Origin: Zobellia uliginosa
GTDB lineage: Bacteria > Bacteroidota > Bacteroidia > Flavobacteriales > Flavobacteriaceae
DNA length: 64,000 bases
NCBI RefSeq assembly: GCF_018860745.1
Contig: NZ_JAHKPY010000012.1
Coordinates: forward strand, 310,001-374,000
Direction of reading: 5' to 3'
Shown here: positions 1-7,298 of the stretch, one piece after another
How positions within the stretch are numbered: position 1 is the stretch's first letter
Layout of the letters: each line of letters starts with the position of its first letter
The notes under the pieces: generated by a model
Told to the model about the DNA's origin: nothing
What the model saw: only the letters and a program-made list of their open reading frames with translations
Database searches by the model: none
Translations under genes and position numbers: made by a program

Positions 1-106
1 CTGTTCATAAACACCGGATTTAGTTAAAAACTTTCAACCTATGGAACAATTATGTGATAATTTTAAGGGATAAAATGTCTAATTTTACGCCACTTATTTT
101 TAAGCT

Positions 107-2959
107 ATGAAGACAGACGTATTTGCTTTACGCCATATAGGCATACGAGAAGAGAATCATGAGCATATGCTCAAAACAGTAGGCACAGAAACTTTGGAAC
201 TGCTCATTTATGAGACTATTCCAAATGATATTCGTCTAAAACAACCCTTGCAGCTTAATGCGCCTATGAGCGAGCATAAATTTTTAGCTCATATTCAAGA
301 ACTTTCAGAGCAAAACGAAGTTTTCCGTACTTATATCGGTTTGGGATATCATGAAAGTTTAACTCCTTCAGTAATAAAAAGAAATATTCTTGAAAACCCA
401 GGTTGGTATACCGCGTACACCCCCTATCAAGCTGAAATAGCACAAGGTAGATTAGAAGCTCTTTTAAATTTCCAAACCGTAGTATCCGATCTTACCGGTA
501 TGGAGCTGGCCAATGCTTCACTTTTAGATGAAAGTACTGCCGCTGCAGAAGCTATGACCATGTTGTTTGACGTAAGGAGCCGTGAACAAAAGAAGAACGG
601 TATACTAAAATTCTTTGTTTCCGAAGAAGTTCTGCCACAAACGTTATCGCTTTTAAAAACACGTTCTACACCACTTGGTATTGAACTAGTGATTGGAAAC
701 CATGAAGAATTTACTTTTGACCAAGATTTCTACGGTGCTTTGTTACAATATCCTGGCAAATACGGTCAAGTGAATGATTACGCCAATTTTGTGTCCAAAG
801 CCAAGGAAAACGACATTAAAGTAGCTGTTGCAGCAGATATATTAAGTTTAGTTCTACTCACTCCTCCTGGAGAATTTGGAGTTGATATTGTTGTTGGAAC
901 CACTCAAAGATTTGGTATCCCTCTTGGTTACGGAGGTCCGCATGCAGCATTTTTCGCGACTAAAGAGGCTTACAAAAGAAATATTCCCGGTAGAATCATA
1001 GGAGTTACTAAAGATACAGATGGTAAATCTGCTCTTAGAATGGCACTCCAGACAAGGGAACAACATATTAAAAGAGACAAAGCAACCTCTAACATTTGTA
1101 CTGCTCAAGTTTTGTTGGCCGTTATGGCCGGTATGTATGCTGTATACCATGGTCCCAAAGGATTAAAATTCATAGCCAATAAAGTTCACCATACTGCCGT
1201 AACTCTTGCAGATGCTCTGGAAAAATTAGGACTGTATCAAACTAATTCATCTTATTTTGATACTATTACTATTAAAGCAGATGCTAAAAGTGTTAGGAAA
1301 GTGGCTGAAAAAAACAGTGTGAATTTTCTTTATATTGATGATGAAACAATTTCTATTGCCGTTAACGAAGCTACTTCAATACAAGATTTAAATCAAATTG
1401 TCTCTGTTTTTGCTGAAGCTATTAGTAAAAAAGCTACCATAACCGAGAAGCTTATATCAAAATCCGCTATAACGCCTTCAGTACAGCGCCACTCTTCCTT
1501 TTTACAAAATGAAGTATTCAACATGTACCATTCCGAGACGGAACTCATGCGATATATCAAGAAACTGGAGCGTAAAGATCTTTCTTTAAATCATTCTATG
1601 ATTTCATTGGGCTCTTGCACCATGAAGCTCAATGCTGCTTCGGAAATGCTACCTCTGAGCATGCCACGCTGGGGTAATATTCACCCATTTGTACCTATTG
1701 AACAAGCTAAAGGCTATCAATTTATTTTAAAAGAGTTAGCCAAAGACCTATCTACTATAACCGGTTTTGCAGCAACCTCCTTGCAACCAAATTCAGGAGC
1801 TCAAGGTGAATATGCGGGACTTATGGTAATTAGAGCCTACCATGAATCCAGAAATGAGGGACACAGAGATGTATGTATCATTCCTGCTTCGGCACATGGC
1901 ACCAACCCTGCTTCGGCAGTAATGGCAGGTATGAAAGTTGTTGTTACCAAAACGGATGAAAAAGGGAATATAGACGTAGCCGATTTAGAAGAAAAAGTTG
2001 AAAAACATTCTGAAAATCTTGCTGCTTTAATGGTCACCTATCCTTCTACCCACGGTGTTTTTGAATCTTCCATAAAACAAATCACCAAATTAGTACACGA
2101 TAATGGTGGCCAAGTATACATGGACGGCGCTAATATGAATGCGCAAGTTGGTCTTACCAACCCTGCAATTATTGGAGCAGATGTATGTCACCTAAACCTT
2201 CATAAAACCTTTGCTATACCCCATGGAGGCGGAGGTCCTGGTGTAGGTCCTATTTGTGTTGGCGAACAATTAGTTCCTTTTCTTCCAGGTAACCCCGTAA
2301 TAGAGACTGGTGGGAATAGTGCTATAACAGCAATTTCTGCGGCACCTTGGGGAAGCTCCTTGGTATGTTTAATCTCTTACGGGTATATAAAAATGCTTGG
2401 CGAACAAGGACTGAGACACTCCACTGAAATTGCCATTTTAAACGCAAATTATATAAAACATAAACTTAGCGGAGCCTATGACGTATTATATACAGGTGAA
2501 AAAGGACGTGCTGCACATGAAATGATTATTGATTGTCGTCCTTTTAAAAAGAACGGCATTGAAGTTACGGATATCGCCAAAAGACTAATGGACTATGGTT
2601 TTCACGCACCAACTGTATCTTTTCCCGTTGCAGGAACATTAATGATCGAACCAACCGAGAGTGAAAGCTTAACCGAATTAGACCGTTTTTGTGAGGCTAT
2701 GCTATCCATTAGAAAAGAGATAAACGAAGCTACTACAGAAGACCAAAACAACGTACTTAAGAATTCACCCCATACACTTGAAATGCTAACTGCAGATGAA
2801 TGGAATTTTCCTTACAGCAGACAAAAAGCTGCATTTCCACTTTCGTACATTCAGGATAATAAATTTTGGCCATCGGTAAGAAGAGTAGACGATGCCTATG
2901 GAGACCGTAATTTAATATGTACTTGCGCTCCTATTGAGGCATATGCAGAAGCCAACTAA
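107..2959 (+). CDS. gcvP: Glycine dehydrogenase (decarboxylating), P protein of the glycine cleavage system
   Basis: This 950-residue protein decarboxylates glycine with pyridoxal phosphate and passes the aminomethyl group to the lipoyl H protein in the cytoplasmic glycine cleavage complex. The length is that of the single-chain P protein, in which two homologous halves are fused. The PLP lysine is Lys700 in the segment LNLHKTF, followed by the glycine-rich PHGGGGPG. The N-terminus (ALRHIG) is the usual family start, and the ATG at 107 is the first in frame. gcvT and gcvH are not in the window, so the gene stands alone here. A strong hairpin terminator follows at once. No glycine riboswitch is visible in the 106 nt upstream. 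Confidence 0.97.
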   Translation: MKTDVFALRHIGIREENHEHMLKTVGTETLELLIYETIPNDIRLKQPLQLNAPMSEHKFLAHIQELSEQNEVFRTYIGLGYHESLTPSVIKRNILENPGWYTAYTPYQAEIAQGRLEALLNFQTVVSDLTGMELANASLLDESTAAAEAMTMLFDVRSREQKKNGILKFFVSEEVLPQTLSLLKTRSTPLGIELVIGNHEEFTFDQDFYGALLQYPGKYGQVNDYANFVSKAKENDIKVAVAADILSLVLLTPPGEFGVDIVVGTTQRFGIPLGYGGPHAAFFATKEAYKRNIPGRIIGVTKDTDGKSALRMALQTREQHIKRDKATSNICTAQVLLAVMAGMYAVYHGPKGLKFIANKVHHTAVTLADALEKLGLYQTNSSYFDTITIKADAKSVRKVAEKNSVNFLYIDDETISIAVNEATSIQDLNQIVSVFAEAISKKATITEKLISKSAITPSVQRHSSFLQNEVFNMYHSETELMRYIKKLERKDLSLNHSMISLGSCTMKLNAASEMLPLSMPRWGNIHPFVPIEQAKGYQFILKELAKDLSTITGFAATSLQPNSGAQGEYAGLMVIRAYHESRNEGHRDVCIIPASAHGTNPASAVMAGMKVVVTKTDEKGNIDVADLEEKVEKHSENLAALMVTYPSTHGVFESSIKQITKLVHDNGGQVYMDGANMNAQVGLTNPAIIGADVCHLNLHKTFAIPHGGGGPGVGPICVGEQLVPFLPGNPVIETGGNSAITAISAAPWGSSLVCLISYGYIKMLGEQGLRHSTEIAILNANYIKHKLSGAYDVLYTGEKGRAAHEMIIDCRPFKKNGIEVTDIAKRLMDYGFHAPTVSFPVAGTLMIEPTESESLTELDRFCEAMLSIRKEINEATTEDQNNVLKNSPHTLEMLTADEWNFPYSRQKAAFPLSYIQDNKFWPSVRRVDDAYGDRNLICTCAPIEAYAEAN

Positions 2960-2980
2960 TCAGCTATATACCCAACAAAA

Positions 2981-3020
2981 ACAAGCCTTCCCAGTATTAA
3001 AGGAAGGCTTGTTTTATTTT
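2981..3020 (+). terminator. Rho-independent terminator after gcvP
   Basis: An 11-bp perfect stem, ACAAGCCTTCC at 2981-2991 with GGAAGGCTTGT at 3002-3012, is closed by a 10-nt loop and followed by a T-rich run. It lies 21 nt after the gcvP stop and separates gcvP from the next plus-strand cluster. Confidence 0.85.
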
Positions 3021-3057
3021 ATATCATTTTTTAAATACGTCTTGGACATCGTAAATT

Positions 3058-3077
3058 TTCCTATGCATGCATAGGAA
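3058..3077. promoter_or_regulatory. Perfect 20-bp palindrome, candidate operator
   Basis: The half-site TTCCTATGCA is followed directly by its exact reverse complement TGCATAGGAA, giving a gapless 20-bp dyad centred between 3067 and 3068. It sits 47 nt before the start codon of the ketoacyl synthase III gene and after the gcvP terminator, where an operator would be expected. A gapless dyad with no T-run is unlike a terminator. A dimeric repressor or activator site is the simplest reading, but this is inferred from position and symmetry only. Confidence 0.5.
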
Positions 3078-3124
3078 TCAATTCATTTTAGTCTACCTTG
3101 TAGGGTGATAAAATAAATTACGAT

Positions 3125-4180
3125 ATGTCAATTGCTATTACAGGAACAGGAAGTTACATACCATCACTCGTCGTTCCGAACGATGAATTTGGAGGTCATA
3201 ATTTTTTAAATGCCGATGGCTCTCCATTTGCCCATGACAATGCTGTTATCATTCATAAATTTAAGGGTATTACCGGAATTGAAGAACGACGCTACGCCGA
3301 AAAAAGCCTTAATACTTCAGACATTGGTTTTCTAGCTGCCGAAAAAGCAATTACCGATGCCGGAATAGATAAAGAAACCATTGATTACATAATCTTTGCA
3401 CATAATTTTGGAGATGTATCCCCAGGTAATATTCAAAGTGACACGCTGCCCAGTTTAGCAACCAGGGTAAAACAACATTTACGAATAAAAAATCCTGCAT
3501 GTGTTGCTTATGACCTAATTTTTGGCTGTCCTGGATGGATACAAGGTGTAATTCAGGCAAATGCATTTATAAAAAGCGGTATCGCCAAAAAATGTCTTGT
3601 TATCGGTGGTGAAACACTATCCCGAATTGTAGACCCGCATGATAGGGATTCTATGATCTACTCCGATGGTGCAGGGGCAGCTATAATTGAACAGACAGAT
3701 GGCGCAGGAGAACTGCTTTCCCATTCAAGTGCCACGTATACGCAAGAAGAAGCCTACTTCTTATTTTTTGGGAAGTCATACAATCAACTTAAAGATGACA
3801 CGAAGTATATAAAAATGTTCGGTCGTAAAATCTATGAATTCGCAGTGACCCACGTTCCACAGGCAATGAAAGATTGTTTAGATGAAAGCGGAGAAGGAAT
3901 AAATGACCTTAAAAAAATATTTATTCACCAAGCGAACGAAAAGATGGACGAAGCCATCATTAAGCGTTTCTACGGTCTGTATGACCAAGAGGTTCCTAAT
4001 GACATAATGCCTATGAGCATTGGTAAACTAGGCAATAGCTCTGTTGCAACAGTACCTACCCTATTTGATTTGGTCTTGAACGGAAAAATAGAAAATCAAG
4101 AGGTTCAAAAGGGAGATGTTGTTATCTTTGCCAGTGTTGGCGCGGGCATGAATATTAATGCTATGGTATACAGGGTCTAA
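3125..4180 (+). CDS. 3-oxoacyl-ACP synthase III (KAS III/FabH-like) family protein
   Basis: This 351-residue thiolase-fold enzyme has the complete Cys-His-Asn triad of FabH: Cys135 in FGCPGW, His268 in IHQAN and Asn304 in GNSS. The residue spacing matches the family (133 and 36), so the enzyme should be able to condense an acyl-CoA with malonyl-ACP or a related acceptor. It is longer than housekeeping FabH (about 320) and has an N-terminal insertion around residues 22-40, so it may be a specialised paralogue that builds an uncommon acyl chain. A methyltransferase and a family 2 glycosyltransferase follow on the same strand with short gaps, which suggests a shared lipid or glycolipid pathway. 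The function of the cluster is not known to me. Confidence 0.85.
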   Translation: MSIAITGTGSYIPSLVVPNDEFGGHNFLNADGSPFAHDNAVIIHKFKGITGIEERRYAEKSLNTSDIGFLAAEKAITDAGIDKETIDYIIFAHNFGDVSPGNIQSDTLPSLATRVKQHLRIKNPACVAYDLIFGCPGWIQGVIQANAFIKSGIAKKCLVIGGETLSRIVDPHDRDSMIYSDGAGAAIIEQTDGAGELLSHSSATYTQEEAYFLFFGKSYNQLKDDTKYIKMFGRKIYEFAVTHVPQAMKDCLDESGEGINDLKKIFIHQANEKMDEAIIKRFYGLYDQEVPNDIMPMSIGKLGNSSVATVPTLFDLVLNGKIENQEVQKGDVVIFASVGAGMNINAMVYRV

Positions 4181-4225
4181 TTGAACCGGTAACAGCGCAA
4201 AACATCAAACTTGCAACCTGTTCAA

Positions 4226-4756
4226 ATGTACGAGAATACCTATCCGAGTAAACGCTTTCAGCATACCCTAGATTTTCTAAAAAAGCATATATCTACCGAG
4301 GAAACCATTCTTGATCTTGGTGTAGAAAATCCGTTTTCGAAAATCATGAAAGGACAGGGATATACTGTAGAAAATACCAAAGGCGAAGATTTGGATGTTG
4401 ATTATTCTTCCTTAGTCAATTCTAATGCAAAAGTTGTTACCGCATTTGAAATTTTCGAACATTTATTAGCTCCTTTTAATCCGCTTAGGGAAATAAAAGC
4501 AGATAAACTTGTGGCCAGTATCCCCCTAAAACTTTGGTTTTCTCCTGCCTACCGCAGTAAAACGGACCCGTGGGACCGTCATTACCATGAATTTGAGGAT
4601 TGGCAATTTGACTGGCTTTTGGAAAAAGCAGGTTGGGAAATAAAGGATAGGGCAAAATGGACCAATCCTGTCAGAAAACTGGGCATACGCCCATTATTAC
4701 GAAGTTTCACCCCACGCTACTACATTGTATATGCCATAAGAAAACAAGTGAAATAA
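4226..4756 (+). CDS. Small SAM-dependent methyltransferase-like protein
   Basis: This protein of about 176 residues resembles a class I methyltransferase of the type 11 group. The motif I region ILDLGVENPFSK (about residues 31-42) replaces the usual GxGxG with a shortened form, and the acidic residues of motif II lie near GEDLDVDY. AFEIFEHL matches the post-II region typical of such enzymes. I chose the ATG at 4226; an in-frame TTG at 4211 would add five residues. It starts 45 nt after the KAS III gene, so co-transcription is likely. The degenerate SAM loop and small size leave activity uncertain. A lipid or sugar substrate would fit the neighbours. Confidence 0.65.
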   Translation: MYENTYPSKRFQHTLDFLKKHISTEETILDLGVENPFSKIMKGQGYTVENTKGEDLDVDYSSLVNSNAKVVTAFEIFEHLLAPFNPLREIKADKLVASIPLKLWFSPAYRSKTDPWDRHYHEFEDWQFDWLLEKAGWEIKDRAKWTNPVRKLGIRPLLRSFTPRYYIVYAIRKQVK

Positions 4757-4810
4757 GCCTAGTATATCATTTGATTTTCTTAGCTTTTGACCTTTAAATG
4801 CTTCATTGCC

Positions 4811-5662
4811 ATGCACTACTACGTAATTGTTCCCGCTCATAACGAAGAAGGCTTTTTAGCTGACACCTTAAATTCTATATTAAGACAGTCGCTACAGCCA
4901 AAAAGGGTAGTTGTTGTGAACGATAATTCCACCGACAACACAGAAGCTATCATAGACCAATTCGTGACTCTCAGCCCTATTTTTCAAAAGCTGAATACAA
5001 CATCTTCTACAGAGCACATGCCTGGCAGCAAAGTGGCGAATGCATTTAACAAAGGTCTTCAATTACTAGATGAAGATTACGATTTTATCGTAAAATTAGA
5101 TGCCGATGTAATCCTCCCCGATAATTATTTTGAAAAAATCGTTTATATTTTTAGAGGACAGCCCAAAGTAGGTATTGCCGGAGGTTTCATTTACGAACAG
5201 AATGAAGACGGGCAGTGGAAGCTAAATCACCCTATGGATAAAAACCATGTTCGAGGTGCTTTTAAGGCTTATACCAAGAAATGTTTTAAAGCTATTGGAG
5301 GTTTACGAAGTGCTATGGGCTGGGACACGGTAGATGAATTACTCGCGCAATACCACGGACATGAAATTTATACGGATGATGCCTTAAAAGTAAAACATCT
5401 TAGACCTACCGGAAAGGCCTATAACAAAAAGGCTAAACACCTTCAAGGAAAAGCAATGTTTACCATGAGATATGGTTTTTTAATAACCACAATAGCCTCA
5501 TTAAAAATGGCCTTAAAGCAAAAAAAACCACAAGCTTTTATGGATAACCTGTACGGCTATCTCGACGCCAGAAAAGAGAAAGAACAATTCCTGGTTACCA
5601 AAGCGGAGGGCAATTTTATAAGAAAATTACGTTGGCGGAACATCAAAAGAAAACTTTTATAA
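4811..5662 (+). CDS. Family 2 glycosyltransferase
   Basis: This is a 283-residue GT-A fold enzyme. The N-terminal VIVPAHNEE strand-loop and the segment VVVNDNSTDNT bind the nucleotide sugar. LDADVI at about residue 100 is the metal-binding DxD motif. There is no clear membrane span, so it should act on the cytoplasmic face. The ATG at 4811 begins with the family N-terminus (MHYYVIVPAHN); an upstream in-frame TTG at 4787 adds eight residues that do not look like family sequence. It is the third gene of the KAS III cluster, 54 nt after the methyltransferase, and ends at a shared terminator. Donor and acceptor cannot be read from the sequence. Confidence 0.85.
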   Translation: MHYYVIVPAHNEEGFLADTLNSILRQSLQPKRVVVVNDNSTDNTEAIIDQFVTLSPIFQKLNTTSSTEHMPGSKVANAFNKGLQLLDEDYDFIVKLDADVILPDNYFEKIVYIFRGQPKVGIAGGFIYEQNEDGQWKLNHPMDKNHVRGAFKAYTKKCFKAIGGLRSAMGWDTVDELLAQYHGHEIYTDDALKVKHLRPTGKAYNKKAKHLQGKAMFTMRYGFLITTIASLKMALKQKKPQAFMDNLYGYLDARKEKEQFLVTKAEGNFIRKLRWRNIKRKLL

Positions 5663-5683
5663 TTTCAACTTAAAATTATAAAC

Positions 5684-5717
5684 AAAAAAATCCTGCTTAT
5701 CTAGCAGGATTTTTTTT
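5684..5717. terminator. Bidirectional terminator between the glycosyltransferase and ompH genes
   Basis: The 8-bp stem ATCCTGCT at 5690-5697 pairs with AGCAGGAT at 5703-5710 around a 5-nt loop. An A-run lies on the left and a T-run on the right, so it can act on both convergent transcripts. Confidence 0.85.
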
Positions 5718-5736
5718 GATATTTTGTTCAGGTAAA

Positions 5737-6246
5737 TTAGATACCCAATTCTTTTTTAACGTCAGCTAAAAGGTCTTTACCTTTTGCAACGATAAGTCCG
5801 CCACCAGCTTGAGCATCTATTACATACTCATAACCTTGTGCAGCAGCTACTTTTTCAATTGCAGCTTTAGCTTTGTCCGATATAGGAGCGAAAAGCTCTC
5901 CTTGCTTTTTCTGTAGCTCTCTTTGCGCAGCTTGCTGTGCTTCACCAATATTCTTTTGAACGCCTTGAAGCTCTATTGCTCTTTTCTCGTTCTCTTCTTT
6001 AGATTTAGAAGGTGCCTCATTTTGGTACAAGGTAGCTTTGTTCTGAAACTCGGTCATTGAACTTTCAATATCGGCATTGTAAGTTTCTGATAATTTTTTA
6101 AGTTCTGCTTCGGCAGTTTTCATCTCGGGCATTGCACTTAATAGTTGGGTAACATCAATATGTGCTACTTTGCTCTGTGCATTAACAAAACCTGTAGCGG
6201 CTACGAACAATACTAAGGCTACTGCTATTTTTTTTAAGTGTTTCAT
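5737..6246 (-). CDS. OmpH/Skp family periplasmic chaperone
   Basis: This 169-residue protein has a signal peptide (MKHLKKIAVALVLF, cleavage after VNAQ) and a long charged helical hairpin of the Skp type. Such trimeric chaperones carry unfolded outer-membrane proteins through the periplasm to the BAM complex. It is the last gene of the block uppS-bamA-ompH-ompH and has the normal Skp length. The 142-nt gap before it holds an inverted repeat at 6308-6322 and is wide enough for its own promoter. There is a good ATG start with no competing upstream start. Confidence 0.9.
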   Translation of the reverse strand: MKHLKKIAVALVLFVAATGFVNAQSKVAHIDVTQLLSAMPEMKTAEAELKKLSETYNADIESSMTEFQNKATLYQNEAPSKSKEENEKRAIELQGVQKNIGEAQQAAQRELQKKQGELFAPISDKAKAAIEKVAAAQGYEYVIDAQAGGGLIVAKGKDLLADVKKELGI

Positions 6247-6307
6247 GATAATTCTAGTTAAAATAATTGAGTGTTAATTTCTGGTTAATGTAATTTTCTC
6301 GTTTCAC

Positions 6308-6322
6308 ATTTGCTAAGCAAAT
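6308..6322. repeat. 15-nt inverted repeat upstream of the second ompH gene
   Basis: ATTTGCT and AGCAAAT are perfect complements separated by one base. The repeat lies 62 nt before the ompH start codon in a 142-nt intergenic gap. It could be an operator or a small hairpin in the readthrough transcript from the preceding gene. It has no T-run. Confidence 0.35.
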
Positions 6323-6388
6323 CGCCGCAATGTATTAAAATTATGTCTATTTAGCAGATGATTACGAGACTTTGTTAAGTAAACCCTC

Positions 6389-7207
6389 TTACTCTTCAGT
6401 TTCTCCTTCATCCTGCCCGTCTTCTTGACGTTCTTCTAGCTTTTCTTTTCTTTTAGCTTCACGCTCCTCTAAGAGCTTTTTTCTTCGGGCTTCATAAGCT
6501 TTTTTACGTTCTTCCCTAAGCTTTAATTGCTCCGCACGTTTCTCCTCTGCTGTTTTCTCTCTTGCTTCCTGTGCCTTCTCCGCATTCTCTTTTCTCTCCT
6601 TTAGAGCATCGCTCATCTCTTCTTCGGCCTCTTCCTCATTAAACTTGTTTCTGCTGTCTTTCTTGGGCTTACTTATTTTTCTAGTTCTTGAAATACCTCT
6701 CAAGACCAAATCACTAATATCGTGTCTGTTTTCTGAATACAACATAACAACATCCGCAGATTTATCAAAAATAAAATCGTACTTCTTGTTTGCTCCTATT
6801 TTCTGAACCTCGTTAAATACTTGATCTTGTATTGGCTGAATAAGACGGCGCTTCTGTAAAACCAAATCCCCTTGGGGACCAAAACGGTCTTGTTGATATT
6901 CTACCATTTCTTTCTCAAGAATCTGGATGTCCTCTTCCCGCTCGGCAATTAACTCATCGGTCAAAAGCACGCGCTCCGCCATTAAGTCTTTTTTAACAGC
7001 CTCCAACTGACTTTGTTTTTGTTCAATATCTATTTTCCATTTCTGGACCTTATCAGCAAGTTGTTTCGTAGCATCTCTGTATTCGTCTACGTTCTCTAAG
7101 ATATATTCCATATCTACGTAAGCAATACGTACACCACGCTGAGCAAAGGTATAGGCAGAACAGAAGGTTAACACCAGTACAAAAAGAACGTTTGATTTTG
7201 TTTTCAT
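6389..7207 (-). CDS. OmpH/Skp family protein with a long charged C-terminal tail
   Basis: This 272-residue protein has a signal peptide (MKTKSNVLFVLVLTF, cleavage near YTFAQ) and an OmpH domain over about residues 25-190. After that comes an extreme Glu/Lys/Arg-rich segment (about 195-272) of continuous predicted helix that ends in an acidic tail. The usual Skp length is about 160-170, so the tail is an added 80 residues. It follows bamA by 91 nt and precedes a normal-length Skp paralogue, so the two chaperones probably divide the work of supplying BamA. The tail may be a coiled coil or a periplasmic spacer; its role is unknown. Confidence 0.88.
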   Translation of the reverse strand: MKTKSNVLFVLVLTFCSAYTFAQRGVRIAYVDMEYILENVDEYRDATKQLADKVQKWKIDIEQKQSQLEAVKKDLMAERVLLTDELIAEREEDIQILEKEMVEYQQDRFGPQGDLVLQKRRLIQPIQDQVFNEVQKIGANKKYDFIFDKSADVVMLYSENRHDISDLVLRGISRTRKISKPKKDSRNKFNEEEAEEEMSDALKERKENAEKAQEAREKTAEEKRAEQLKLREERKKAYEARRKKLLEEREAKRKEKLEERQEDGQDEGETEE

Positions 7208-7298
7208 TTCTTTATCGTTTTATCCAATAGAAAATATCGTGCCAAAATTACTAAAACTTTTAAAATGAGTGTTTTAGCAATAAGGACGATTCTTTAAA

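Noticed and set aside
1-106. Glycine riboswitch before gcvP
   Set aside because: No paired aptamer core or conserved GG-rich loops are visible in the short upstream segment.
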